Source: Bradyrhizobium sp. Arg816 (GTDB lineage: Bacteria; Pseudomonadota; Alphaproteobacteria; Rhizobiales; Xanthobacteraceae). Taken from it: a DNA stretch of 64,000 nucleotides. Under the pieces are notes generated by a model that saw nothing but the letters and a program-made list of their open reading frames with translations, was not told the DNA's origin and ran no database searches. Within the stretch, counting starts at the first letter, position 1. Each line of letters begins with the position of its first letter. Both the position numbers and the translations under genes were made by a program. Where the stretch lies: NCBI RefSeq assembly GCF_029989365.1, contig NZ_JAPRAQ010000006.1:62001-126000 (forward strand). The letters are read 5' to 3'. Shown one piece after another: positions 43,274-52,181 of the stretch.

Positions 43274-44287
43274 CTACCCTCCGCCAAAATCCCGCGGCGA
43301 GAACGGCAGGTCCAAGATCTTCCATTCGTCGTACTTGTCGGCCGGCAGCATCTTGTAGGGCTGGCAGGCCTGGAGCGCTGCGGTCGCGGACTTCACGATG
43401 GCCACGCCCTTCGCGGATGGCGGAGCTTCGATCAGGATCGGCGGGCGCGCCAGCGTGCCGTCGGTGGCGAACACCGTGCGCAGCTTGATGTTGACGTTGT
43501 CGGTCGGGTCGACCCCGGCCGACAGTTTGGCGCAGCTCTTCAGGTGGCGACGCAGCGCGGCGATGACTTCGGGTGGCAGCTTGGCTGCGATTGAATCCTT
43601 GGCATCGCCGCCATCGTCCTTGGGGGCGTCTTTCGGCAGCTCCAGCGGCAATTCCGGCGGCAGGCCCAGCATGACGCCGTACTTGACCGTCACGTCAGGC
43701 TCCGGCGCCTGATAGGCCGGCGGCGCGGCCTGTGGCTGCTGCATCGCTTGTGGCAGCGGCTGTTGCGACGGCGGCTGCGGCATCGTCTGGGGCGGCGGTT
43801 GTTGCTGGGGTTGCGGAGGCGGCTGTTGCGACGGCTGCGGCTGTTGAGGCTGCGGCTGCACATTGGCCTCCCGCTGCTTCGGTGCCTCAGAGGGCTGCGG
43901 CTGTTTCTGCTGCGGTTCAGGCGAGGCCCGCGGTGACGGTGACGGCGACGGCGCCGCGGCCTGCTGCTTGGTCGCAGGCTTCGGCGCGGCTTCCGCCTTG
44001 TCCTTGTCGGTGAAATCCAGTTTCGGCAGTTTCAGGTCCGGCAGCGGCTCCGGCGGCTTCTCTTTCGCCTGCTCCTGAGCCTTCTCCTCGGCCTTGGCCT
44101 CCTCCTGCTTCACCTGCTCCGGCGTGACGATGTCCACCGAAACAGTCTCGGGCGCCGCGGCGTGAAACGGATGGACTTCGCTGATCAGGATGATCAGCGC
44201 CACCAGCGTCAGATGCGCGACCGCCGACGCTGCAATGTCCGTCCGTATGATCTTCCGCAGTTCCATCGATCGATCTTGGGTTGCCAC
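43274..44287 (-). CDS. TolA/TonB-like energy-transducer protein
   Basis: A 337-residue protein with one N-terminal transmembrane helix (A-V-A-H-L-T-L-V-A-L-I-I-L-I), a Lys/Glu-rich then Pro/Gln-rich periplasmic rod of about 150 residues, and a C-terminal globular domain with A-L-R-R-H-L-K-S-C-A-K and A-L-Q-A-C-Q-P-Y. That layout is that of TolA and TonB. No exbB/exbD or tolQR genes are adjacent, so which motor it uses is unknown. It starts with GTG (AGGA upstream); ATG at 44266 is possible. Confidence 0.78.
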   Translation of the reverse strand: MATQDRSMELRKIIRTDIAASAVAHLTLVALIILISEVHPFHAAAPETVSVDIVTPEQVKQEEAKAEEKAQEQAKEKPPEPLPDLKLPKLDFTDKDKAEAAPKPATKQQAAAPSPSPSPRASPEPQQKQPQPSEAPKQREANVQPQPQQPQPSQQPPPQPQQQPPPQTMPQPPSQQPLPQAMQQPQAAPPAYQAPEPDVTVKYGVMLGLPPELPLELPKDAPKDDGGDAKDSIAAKLPPEVIAALRRHLKSCAKLSAGVDPTDNVNIKLRTVFATDGTLARPPILIEAPPSAKGVAIVKSATAALQACQPYKMLPADKYDEWKILDLPFSPRDFGGG

Positions 44288-44315
44288 GCCGGTCCTAGCA
44301 TACAGCGGCCCCCTC

Positions 44316-45134
44316 TCAATCCCATTTTGGCGCGAAGCCGAAATCGGTCAGGCGGCCCTTGGGATTTGCCAGCGCGGCGATCTGGGCCATCTCGTCGTCC
44401 GAGAGCTCGAAATCGAAAATATCGATGTTTTCCGACAGACGTTCGACGCGCGAGGTGCGGGGGATCGCGGCGACATTCTGTTGCACCAGCCAGCGCAGGC
44501 AGATTTGTGCCGGCGTCTTGCGATGCGCGCGGCCGAGCCCAGCGAGCGTCTGGTCGGCCTTGACGCGGCCCTTGGCGATCGGGCTGTAGGCGACCAGCGC
44601 GAGGCCATGCTGGTCGCAGGTTGCCCTCACCTTCGTCTGGTCGAGATAAGGATGATATTCGACCTGGTTGCAGACGAGCGGCTCCGGCGACAGCGCCACC
44701 GCCTGCTCGATCAGCGCCACGGTGAAATTGGAAACGCCGATGTGGCGGGTCAGGCCCATGCGCTTGGCATGCGATAGCGCACCCAGCGTCTCCTCCAGCG
44801 GCACGTGCGAATTGGGCCAGTGCAACAGCAGGAGATCGACGGAGGAGAGCCGCATCCGGGCGAGGCTCTCCTTGACCGAGCGTTCGAGATCATGGGGCGC
44901 GAAATGGTTGGTCCAGACCTTTGTCGTGAGGAAGATGTCATCGCGGCGCACGCCGGAGCCGCGCAGGCCGTCGCCGACCTCGCGCTCATTGTCGTAGACC
45001 TGCGCAGTGTCGATGTGGCGATAGCCGAGCCGCAGCGCCTGCTCGACCACGCGGCCGCAAGCGCGCCCGCTCAGCTCCCAGGTCCCGAGCCCGAGCGCCG
45101 GTATCCTTGCGCCATTGGCCTCGACGAACAGCAT
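44316..45134 (-). CDS. Aldo/keto reductase, AKR5-type
   Basis: A 272-residue NADPH-dependent reductase. Asp and Tyr in I-D-T-A-Q-V-Y, Lys in T-K-V-W-T-N and His in L-L-L-H-W-P-N form the catalytic tetrad. It resembles 2,5-diketo-gluconate reductases (AKR5). It is unrelated in detail to the other aldo/keto reductase at 22 kb. Substrate unknown. Confidence 0.9.
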   Translation of the reverse strand: MLFVEANGARIPALGLGTWELSGRACGRVVEQALRLGYRHIDTAQVYDNEREVGDGLRGSGVRRDDIFLTTKVWTNHFAPHDLERSVKESLARMRLSSVDLLLLHWPNSHVPLEETLGALSHAKRMGLTRHIGVSNFTVALIEQAVALSPEPLVCNQVEYHPYLDQTKVRATCDQHGLALVAYSPIAKGRVKADQTLAGLGRAHRKTPAQICLRWLVQQNVAAIPRTSRVERLSENIDIFDFELSDDEMAQIAALANPKGRLTDFGFAPKWD

Positions 45135-45279
45135 GAGGAATCCTCTCTGTTGCGATCGCCTCAAAACATCATCCGAGCGCCATTATGGACCCGGCCCGTG
45201 ACACTGCCAACGGACGACGCCGGCGCCGGACCGGATATTCAGGGCAATGCTAACGGCAGGTTCGCGCCCGGCCTTGAAG

Positions 45280-45615
45280 TCAGGCCTTGGCGAGCGCCTG
45301 GAACACGGTGTCCGGCGCATGCGCGATCACCGCGAGCAGCGCGCGGGCGGGTCCCCGCGGGGCGCGCTTGCCCTGCTCCCAGTTGCGGATCGTCTCGACG
45401 GGCACGCCGAGCTTGGCGGCGAATTCCATCTGGGTGAGGCAGGCGCGGCGGCGCAGAGCGCGCACCGCAAGCGAGCTGGCATCGTCGCCAGCGGCGGCAT
45501 CGACCGCCGGCTGGATCGGCAACGGCTGGACCGGAAGCGACTGGACCGGAAGCTCTTGCCCATCCCGCAACTCGACGACCCGTCCGTCCGCCTTCAGCCG
45601 CAACCGCATGTCCAT
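45280..45615 (-). CDS. HTH-domain protein (HigA/MqsA-like)
   Basis: A 111-residue DNA-binding protein. The C-terminal helix-turn-helix is clear: L-T-Q-M-E-F-A-A-K-L-G-V-P-V-E-T-I-R-N-W-E-Q-G near residues 62-84, ending K-R-A-P-R-G-P. The N-terminal part has tandem L-P-V-Q-S-L-P-V-Q-P-L-P-I-Q-P repeats. Antitoxins have this layout, but no toxin gene is adjacent. Regulates unknown genes. Confidence 0.82.
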   Translation of the reverse strand: MDMRLRLKADGRVVELRDGQELPVQSLPVQPLPIQPAVDAAAGDDASSLAVRALRRRACLTQMEFAAKLGVPVETIRNWEQGKRAPRGPARALLAVIAHAPDTVFQALAKA

Positions 45616-45684
45616 TCCCCCAAGCACGGGCAATGATGCGGCAAGTCGCTTAAGTTCGGATTAAAGATAGTTGCCGCACTTCCC

Positions 45685-47106
45685 CTACCTCAACCCGAAC
45701 CACAGCGTCGCGATGCCGAGGAAGGAGAAGAAGCCGACCACGTCGGTCACTGTCGTGACGAACGTGCCTGACGCGACCGCCGGATCGGCCCTGACACGTT
45801 CGAGCGCCATCGGGATCAGGATGCCGCCGAGCGCACCGGCGACGAGGTTGCAGACGATCGCAAGTCCGATGACGATGCCGAGGCCCGGGATCTTGAACCA
45901 GGCCACCGCCGCGATGCCCGTGATCAAGGCGAAGGCGAGGCCGTTGACGAGCCCGACCAGGCCTTCGCGCATCACCACGCGCCAGGCGTTGGAGGAGCCG
46001 AGCTCGCGCGTCGCAAGCGCGCGCACCGCGACCGTCATGGTCTGGGTCGCGGCATTGCCGCCCTGGCTCGCGACGATCGGCGCCAGCACGGCGAGCGCGA
46101 CCATCTTCTCGAGCTGCCCCTCGAACAGGCCGAGCACCGAGGATGCAAGAAAGGCGGTGGCGAGATTGACCAGCAGCCAGTTGAACCGCGCCCGCGCAAT
46201 GGTGAACACGGTGTCGGAGAGTTCTTCGTCGCTGTTGACGCCGCCGAGCGCCTTGAGGTCTTCGTCCGCCTCCTCCTCGATCACGTCGACGACGTCGTCG
46301 ACGGTGATGACGCCGACCAGGCGATCCTGGGTATCGAGCACCGGTGCCGCGACGAGATTGTACTTGCCGAACATGCGCGCCACCTCCTCCTGGTCCTCCA
46401 GGACGGAGACGCGGCGGCGATCCTCGTCGGTCAGCTCGGCAAGCGCTACCGGGCGGCGGGCGCGGAGCAGGACGTCGAGCGAGACCGCACCCTGCCAGTG
46501 CTGGTCCTTGTCCACGACGTAGATCTCGTAGAAGCGGTCGGGCAGGTCCGGCGTCTCGCGCATGTAGTCGATCGCCTGGCCGACGGTGAAATCCTGCGGC
46601 ACCGCGATGAACTCGGTCTGCATCCGGCGGCCGGCGGAATTTTCGGGATAAAGCAGGCTGCGCTCGAGCGCGACGCGCTCCTGCAACGGCAGCTTCTCGA
46701 GGATTTCCTCCTGCTCCGCCTCGTCCAGGGTTTCCAGCAGCTCGACCGCGTCGTCGGATTCGAGCTCGCGGACGCCTTCCGCAACGGTCTCCGGCGGCAG
46801 CTCCTCGAGGATCTCCTCGCGCACGCCCTCGTCGAGTTCGTTCAGTGCCGAGAAGTCGAAGTCGCGTCCGGTCAGCTCGACCAGGCGAACGCGGTGGTCG
46901 GGCGCGAGAGCTCCGATCAGATCGCCGAGATCGGCCTCGTGCAGCTCGGCGACGCAGGCGCGCAGCGCGGCGCTGTCGCCGGCCTCGATCGCATGGGCAA
47001 TCTCCTCGACGAATTCGTGACGAATTTCGCCGTCTTCATTGCGCATCGGAACGTGGTCGAGTACCGAGGCCTCGGCGGATGGGGCACCGTCCATATGTTC
47101 ATCCAT
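45685..47106 (-). CDS. mgtE: Magnesium transporter MgtE
   Basis: A 473-residue channel with an acidic N-domain (about 25-140), two CBS domains (about 150-275) and five C-terminal transmembrane helices. The pore region P-I-V-A-S-Q-G-G-N-A-A-T-Q is conserved. Cytoplasmic magnesium bound between N and CBS domains closes the channel. The start ATG lies 83 bases from the divergent deacetylase gene. Confidence 0.93.
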   Translation of the reverse strand: MDEHMDGAPSAEASVLDHVPMRNEDGEIRHEFVEEIAHAIEAGDSAALRACVAELHEADLGDLIGALAPDHRVRLVELTGRDFDFSALNELDEGVREEILEELPPETVAEGVRELESDDAVELLETLDEAEQEEILEKLPLQERVALERSLLYPENSAGRRMQTEFIAVPQDFTVGQAIDYMRETPDLPDRFYEIYVVDKDQHWQGAVSLDVLLRARRPVALAELTDEDRRRVSVLEDQEEVARMFGKYNLVAAPVLDTQDRLVGVITVDDVVDVIEEEADEDLKALGGVNSDEELSDTVFTIARARFNWLLVNLATAFLASSVLGLFEGQLEKMVALAVLAPIVASQGGNAATQTMTVAVRALATRELGSSNAWRVVMREGLVGLVNGLAFALITGIAAVAWFKIPGLGIVIGLAIVCNLVAGALGGILIPMALERVRADPAVASGTFVTTVTDVVGFFSFLGIATLWFGLR

Positions 47107-47188
47107 GGCGCGCCTCGCCGTTTGACAGGTTGGAACGAGTGGTCTGAGCTGACGGTCAGGCAATACCCACAAGCGAACTGCGAGCGCA

Positions 47189-47995
47189 ATGGCAAAGATG
47201 CTTCGGCTGAAATGGATGTCGATCTCGGTGGGCGCGGTCTTCGCGGGCCTCATCGGCATCGCCGCTTCGGAGGCCGCGGACTGCCCGCGCAAGGACGCGC
47301 TCGGCACCTCGCGCGTTCTGAGCGTCGACGCCAAGACCACGCCGCGCGTCGGCCTGAAGAGCTTTCCGCAGACGCTGCCGCTCGCCGATCACGAGGTCGT
47401 GCTGACCTTCGACGATGGCCCGCATCCGCCGACGACGTCGAAGGTGCTGGCGGCGCTGGCGCAGGAATGCGTGCGCGCGACCTTCTTCCTGATCGGCCTG
47501 CACGCCTCCGAACATCCTGACATGGTCAAGCGCATCGCGCGCGAGGGCCACACCATCGGCCACCACACCTGGTCGCACCCGTTCATGGCGCGGATCCCGT
47601 TCGAGAAGGCGAAGAGCGAGATCGACCGCGGCATCGCAGCCGACGAGATGGCGCTCAAAGGCGTGTCGACGACGACGCCCTCGACGCCGTTCTTCCGTTT
47701 CCCCTATTTCGAGGGAACGCAAGCGCAGCTCGACCTGCTGCAGTCGCGCGGCATCGTCGTGTTCGGGGCCGACCTCTGGGCCAGCGACTGGAACGAGATG
47801 ACGCCGGAGCAGGAATTGAAGCTCGTCACCGAGCGCCTCGCCGCCGCCGGCAAGGGCATCATCCTCTTCCACGACCCCAAGGCACGCACGGCCGCGATCA
47901 TGCCGGCCTTCCTGCGGTACCTCAGGGACAACGGCTATCGCGTCGTTCACGTCGTGCCGACGGGCACGTCACAGAAGAGTGCCGATGCGCATTGA
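47189..47995 (+). CDS. Polysaccharide deacetylase, CE4 family (first of a pair)
   Basis: A 268-residue secreted NodB-homology protein. After a signal peptide (V-F-A-G-L-I-G-I-A-A-S-E-A-A) come motif 1 T-F-D-D-G-P, motif 2 H-T-I-G-H-H-T-W-S-H and motif 5 I-L-F-H-D. Motif 3, F-F-R-F-P-Y-F, lacks the usual Gly. Such enzymes remove acetyl groups from chitin-like or peptidoglycan sugars. It shares the D-C-P and D-A-L-G-T-S-R start and overall plan with the next gene. Confidence 0.88.
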   Translation: MAKMLRLKWMSISVGAVFAGLIGIAASEAADCPRKDALGTSRVLSVDAKTTPRVGLKSFPQTLPLADHEVVLTFDDGPHPPTTSKVLAALAQECVRATFFLIGLHASEHPDMVKRIAREGHTIGHHTWSHPFMARIPFEKAKSEIDRGIAADEMALKGVSTTTPSTPFFRFPYFEGTQAQLDLLQSRGIVVFGADLWASDWNEMTPEQELKLVTERLAAAGKGIILFHDPKARTAAIMPAFLRYLRDNGYRVVHVVPTGTSQKSADAH

Positions 47996-48156
47996 TGCCG
48001 TAATGTCACGGCGGTGCAAAATGGGGTGATTTGGGCCCTATTAACAGTCTGTTCATGCTACGGCATGCAAGGATGTAGAGGGTATTGCGCCTGAACCGTT
48101 TCTGGGCGTCTCCGACCAATTAAGGCGGCAGTCGCGTAAGGAGGCAGACGAGGTTC

Positions 48157-49482
48157 ATGATCGGAAGTAGCGTTGTTGTTCGGACGCGATCGTGGATCGT
48201 CCTGTGTCTGGGGCTGTTGGTCGTCGGTTCACCGGCGGCCCTTGCGGCGGACTGTCCCGGCCATCCGGATGCACTCGGGACCTCCCGCACCCTCGTGGTC
48301 GATCCGCGCGAGCATCCGCGCATCGGCACCATGCAGTACCGCGAAACGCTGCCGCTGAAAGACCATGAAGTCGTCCTGACCTTCGACGACGGTCCGCTGC
48401 CGAAATATTCGAACCAGATCCTCAAGATGCTCGATGACGAGTGCATCAAGGCGACCTTCTTCATCATCGGCGAGCAGGCCAAGGCGAACCCGGAAGGCGT
48501 GCGCAAGCTGATTGCCGCGGGCCACACTGTCGGCACGCACAGCATGAACCATCCGCTGACGTTCGACCGGATGCCGCTCGACAAGGCCGAGGCGCAGATC
48601 AACGGCGGCATCGAGTGGACCTCGGCCGCGATGACCGATCCGTCCAAGCTCGCGCCGTTCTTCCGCATTCCTGGCCTGATGCGCGCCGAAGGCGTCGAAA
48701 ACCTCCTGATCTCGCGCGGCATCCAGGTCTGGAGCGCCGACTTCCCCGCCGACGACTGGCGCCACGTGTCGTCCGACCGCGTCTATCAGCTCGCGATCCA
48801 GCGGCTGGAGGCCAAGGGCAAGGGCATCCTGCTGCTGCACGACATCCAGCCGCGGACGGTTGCAGCGCTGCCAAAAATCATCCGCGACCTCAAGGCGCGC
48901 GGCTATCGCATCGTGCATGTGGTGCCCGCGACCGCCGACCGGCCGGCGACGCCGACCACGCCGGTGGAATGGCTACTGCATCCGCCGACCGAGACCGTGC
49001 CGATCGCGCGCTGGCCGTCCGTGCCGAACTTCGTGTTCGCGCAGACCGAGACGCTGCCGGCGCCGTCGCTTGCCGACCTCAACGCGCAGATCGAGCATCA
49101 GCCGCTGCTGCCGCGCAAGACCATGGCGCTGGCGAATGTCGCGGCCACCCTGCCCGTGCCAAACCGCGACCTCTTTGCCATCCCCGAGGGCTCGGTCGAG
49201 GTCCTGCTGTCGACGACCTTGTCGCGGCGCGCCGCGGCGCGGCTGGCGATGGCAGCCGAGACGCCCCGTGCAACCAAGGGCAAGACCGGCAAGTCGCGCG
49301 GACATCGGACCGCGCACACGGCGCCAGCGGGAGCGAAGCACACCGCGCAGGCTACGGGCACCGCCCCCAAGAGCATTGTCCCCAAGAGCACGGCCAAGAG
49401 CACCGCCCCCAAGGGCGCGGCACCGAAGAGTGCCGTGACGCATCCGACCCGCGTCGCCAGCCTGAAGAAGCGCGCGCAGTAA
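48157..49482 (+). CDS. Polysaccharide deacetylase, CE4 family, with basic C-terminal tail
   Basis: A 441-residue paralogue of the preceding gene. Signal peptide, then motif 1 T-F-D-D-G-P, motif 2 H-T-V-G-T-H-S-M-N-H, motif 3 F-F-R-I-P-G and motif 5 L-L-L-H-D. About 160 extra residues follow, ending in an Ala/Lys/Pro-rich tail with repeated P-K-S units, likely to bind acidic cell-wall polymers. Separated from the first gene by 161 bases without a clear terminator. Confidence 0.87.
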   Translation: MIGSSVVVRTRSWIVLCLGLLVVGSPAALAADCPGHPDALGTSRTLVVDPREHPRIGTMQYRETLPLKDHEVVLTFDDGPLPKYSNQILKMLDDECIKATFFIIGEQAKANPEGVRKLIAAGHTVGTHSMNHPLTFDRMPLDKAEAQINGGIEWTSAAMTDPSKLAPFFRIPGLMRAEGVENLLISRGIQVWSADFPADDWRHVSSDRVYQLAIQRLEAKGKGILLLHDIQPRTVAALPKIIRDLKARGYRIVHVVPATADRPATPTTPVEWLLHPPTETVPIARWPSVPNFVFAQTETLPAPSLADLNAQIEHQPLLPRKTMALANVAATLPVPNRDLFAIPEGSVEVLLSTTLSRRAAARLAMAAETPRATKGKTGKSRGHRTAHTAPAGAKHTAQATGTAPKSIVPKSTAKSTAPKGAAPKSAVTHPTRVASLKKRAQ

Positions 49483-49485
49483 GCT

Positions 49486-49860
49486 CTATTGCCGCATGAT
49501 GTTGGCGACGCAGAGCAGCACGATCAGCGCCAGGAAGAACAGGTCCATATAGGACTTGAGCTCGCCGTCGCGGCGCAGCCGGGCAACGTCGGCCACCACC
49601 TGCTTGCGCGCGTTCGTTGCGCCCGAACCGTCATTGATCGGAGCCTGCAGGCGCTTGGTCTCCGCCTCCAGCTTCTCGATCTTCTGGAAGAAATAGAACG
49701 CACGCAGCGTCGAGGCCGCGCGCATGCCGGCATAGACCAGCACCAGGATCGCGAGGATCGCCCGGTTCTGGTATTTCTCCATGAAATTCAGGCTGAAATA
49801 GACCATCGCCATGAAGGCGAAGTTCGTCACGAAGCGGTAGACGAAGCTAAGAAAGACCAT
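49486..49860 (-). CDS. Small membrane protein (124 aa)
   Basis: A 124-residue protein with hydrophobic segments near residues 10-27, 33-50 and 104-122, and a central helical region (I-E-K-L-E-A-E-T-K-R-L-Q) that looks like a coiled coil. The layout suggests a small hairpin membrane protein with a cytoplasmic coiled-coil loop. Function unknown. It converges on the deacetylase gene, 3 bases apart. Confidence 0.7.
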   Translation of the reverse strand: MVFLSFVYRFVTNFAFMAMVYFSLNFMEKYQNRAILAILVLVYAGMRAASTLRAFYFFQKIEKLEAETKRLQAPINDGSGATNARKQVVADVARLRRDGELKSYMDLFFLALIVLLCVANIMRQ

Positions 49861-50075
49861 GCTGGCTCCAGCCCTGAGCGGTGCGACCGGTCTACCCCAT
49901 CTTTATTTCGACAAAGATACGATCGCCGGCCGCCTTTTAGCCACGCGCCTTCATAATGCAAGCGAGAGTACCGGGGCCTGCGTGTTCCACGTAAACGCGA
50001 GGTTGCCAGCTGCGCGATGGAGATTCACCGGAAGCTACGGTACATTGGCACAGCCACCGCATGTGGGGTCTGCCG

Positions 50076-50333
50076 ATGCCGAAGAAGGGAATCACGGGCC
50101 ACGACGACTGGGTTCTGACCGAGGCCCTGGCGACCGCGCTCGTCGCGCTGGAGCAGCTCGAACCGAAACACCAGCCGAGCGCGCATATGGACGACATCCG
50201 CAAGATGCTGGCGAACGGCAAGGAGCCGTCGGCGGTGAGCCTGCACCTCGCCCAGGCCAAATGCCGCCTGTTTCCGGACACGGATCCGCTCGAGATCTAC
50301 CGGGAATACGGGATCGGCGACGAATACGGCTGA
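50076..50333 (+). CDS. Small protein (85 aa)
   Basis: An 85-residue helical soluble protein: D-D-W-V-L-T-E-A-L-A-T-A-L-V-A-L-E-Q-L near residues 10-28, a short loop with K-H-Q-P-S-A-H-M-D-D, and Y-R-E-Y-G-I-G-D-E near the end. Codon use is ordinary. I recognise no named family. Confidence 0.6.
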   Translation: MPKKGITGHDDWVLTEALATALVALEQLEPKHQPSAHMDDIRKMLANGKEPSAVSLHLAQAKCRLFPDTDPLEIYREYGIGDEYG

Positions 50334-50470
50334 GCGCGTCGCGCCGGTCCTTCGAGCGCGCTGCTGCCTGGAGCTGAGCGGCAGCCGATCGCTACAACGA
50401 TCATCCACCTCAATGTTCGCGTGAATTTGAGCTGAGCCGCGAAACGACTTGACGACGGCGCCGCCAGCGA

Positions 50471-50492
50471 ATGTAATGTTATAACATTACAT
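50471..50492. promoter_or_regulatory. Zur box
   Basis: A perfect 22-bp palindrome with 11-base arms ATGTAATGTTA and the complement. It contains the ATGTTATAACAT core of Zur-binding sites. It is 66 bases upstream of zigA, so zinc-starvation derepression is expected. Confidence 0.85.
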
Positions 50493-50558
50493 ATTTGGTC
50501 CCAATGCCCGATCCCAAGCGTCGCCGCCCTATCCCCTTGAAAAGGCTCTTCGATCTCC

Positions 50559-51773
50559 ATGCAAAAGCTCCCCGTCACCGTCTTGTCCGGCTTCCTCGGG
50601 GCTGGAAAGACAACTTTGCTGAACCACGTCCTGAACAACCGGCACGGCCTGAAGGTGGCGGTGATCGTCAACGACATGAGCGAGGTGAACATCGATGCGG
50701 ATCTGGTTCGCGATGGCGGTGCGAACCTGTCGCGGACTGACGAGAAGCTCGTCGAGATGACGAACGGCTGCATCTGCTGCACGCTCCGCGACGACCTCCT
50801 GAAGGAGGTGCGCGCCCTCGCCGAGAACGGCCGCTTCGATTATCTCCTGATCGAATCCACCGGCATCTCCGAACCGCTGCCGGTTGCGGCGACCTTCGAT
50901 TTCCGTTCCGAAGACGGCGAAAGCCTCTCCGATGTGGCGCGTCTCGACACCATGGTCACCGTGGTCGACGCCGTGAACCTGCTCAGGGATTATTCGTCTA
51001 CGGATTTTCTGGAGCAACGTGGCGAAGCGCTGGCGAACGACAAGCGCACGCTGGTCGATCTCCTCGTCGAGCAGATCGAATTTGCCGACGTGATCGTTCT
51101 CAACAAGGTCGACGACGCCCGACCTGAGCAGCGCGAGGCGGCACGGAAAATCATCCGCGCACTCAATCCGGACGCGGATTTGATCGAAGCCAACCACAGC
51201 CGGGTCGCTTTCGATCGCATTCTCGACACCGGAAAATTCGACTTCGAGCGGGCGCAGCAGCATCCGCTCTGGTTCAAAGAGCTCTACGGCTTTGCCGATC
51301 ACGTGCCGGAGACCGAGGAATACGGCGTGACCAACTTCGTCTATCGCGCGCGCCGGCCGTTCGATCCGGAAAAGTTCGACAAGTTCGTCAGGGAGCCCTG
51401 GCCCGGCGTCATTCGCGCCAAGGGACACTTTTGGCTCGCGACGCGCCCACAATGGCTTGGCGAGATCAGCCAGGCTGGCACGATCACGCGCACGCAGGCC
51501 CTTGGTGCGTGGTGGGCGAGCGTGCCGGCGGAACGATGGCCGGATGATCCGTCCTGGCGGAAGCGGTTGCGTGAGAGCTGGAACGAGATCTACGGCGATC
51601 GCCGCCAGGAAATCGTGTTCATCGGCACCGGCATGGACGAAGGCTCGCTCTGCGCCCGTCTGGACGCCTGCCTCGTCCCGGGAAAGCCGGCGATGAACGT
51701 CACGGAATGGGCGAAGCTCGCAGACCCCTTCCCGGTCTGGCGCCGCGCGGACGAATCTGCGGAACGCAAATGA
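50559..51773 (+). CDS. zigA: COG0523 zinc metallochaperone GTPase ZigA
   Basis: A 404-residue G3E-family GTPase. Walker A G-F-L-G-A-G-K-T-T near residue 10, C-I-C-C metal motif near residue 72 and N-K-V-D guanine motif near 185 are intact. The C-terminal CobW_C domain includes R-A-K-G-H-F-W. ZigA/YciC-type proteins deliver zinc to clients under starvation and are Zur-controlled, matching the box upstream. A 60-residue gene overlaps its end. Start ATG follows GAAAAGG at long spacing. Confidence 0.93.
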   Translation: MQKLPVTVLSGFLGAGKTTLLNHVLNNRHGLKVAVIVNDMSEVNIDADLVRDGGANLSRTDEKLVEMTNGCICCTLRDDLLKEVRALAENGRFDYLLIESTGISEPLPVAATFDFRSEDGESLSDVARLDTMVTVVDAVNLLRDYSSTDFLEQRGEALANDKRTLVDLLVEQIEFADVIVLNKVDDARPEQREAARKIIRALNPDADLIEANHSRVAFDRILDTGKFDFERAQQHPLWFKELYGFADHVPETEEYGVTNFVYRARRPFDPEKFDKFVREPWPGVIRAKGHFWLATRPQWLGEISQAGTITRTQALGAWWASVPAERWPDDPSWRKRLRESWNEIYGDRRQEIVFIGTGMDEGSLCARLDACLVPGKPAMNVTEWAKLADPFPVWRRADESAERK

Positions 51774-51952
51774 CCAACGTCGTTCGATTCGTTCCGAAAT
51801 CCGAGCTCGAGCGGCAGCGCCTCATCCGTGAGGCGCGTGCGATCTACGACAGCATATTCCCGCCGGTTACCGTGTGCGGCGGGCCAGCGGATGATCGCTC
51901 AGGCCAAAGTGCGCCCGAGGCGGTCGCCGAAAGCCAACCAAGACAACGGTGA
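51770..51952 (+). CDS. Small protein coupled to zigA (60 aa)
   Basis: A 60-residue protein whose ATG overlaps the zigA stop (ATGA), so translation is coupled. M-T-N-V-V-R-F-V-P-K-S-E-L-E-R-Q-R-L-I starts it, followed by an amphipathic helix and Y-D-S-I-F-P-P. One Cys lies in V-C-G-G. It is presumably made under zinc limitation. I know of similar small rhizobial proteins with the same start but not of a function. Confidence 0.65.
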   Translation: MTNVVRFVPKSELERQRLIREARAIYDSIFPPVTVCGGPADDRSGQSAPEAVAESQPRQR

Positions 51953-52074
51953 GGCTGAAAGTGGCGCGTTTGGAGGGCGATCGCATTTATTGAAATTTCA
52001 ATGGCTTGCGGAAATGGGCAAAGAGTCTGGGTGGATCTTCAGCTTTTTCCAGTAGGTTGACCGAGCCTCACAAT

Positions 52075-52104
52075 AGCTTGCGGGACTTCAGCTTGCGGGA
52101 CTTC
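52075..52104. repeat. Tandem duplication of 15 bases
   Basis: Two perfect copies of AGCTTGCGGGACTTC, end to end, in the region between the zigA-coupled gene and the DUF1326 gene. Confidence 0.75.
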
Positions 52105-52181
52105 GCAACGCGGCGTAACTTTCAACTCCACGTAGCTCATTCGAAAGTAAACTAACGGGTTCGGCCTAGCGGGAGATAGCG

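Noticed and set aside
52075..52104. CRISPR-like tandem repeat
   Set aside because: Two direct copies without spacers; a simple duplication. No CRISPR array or cas gene was seen in the window.
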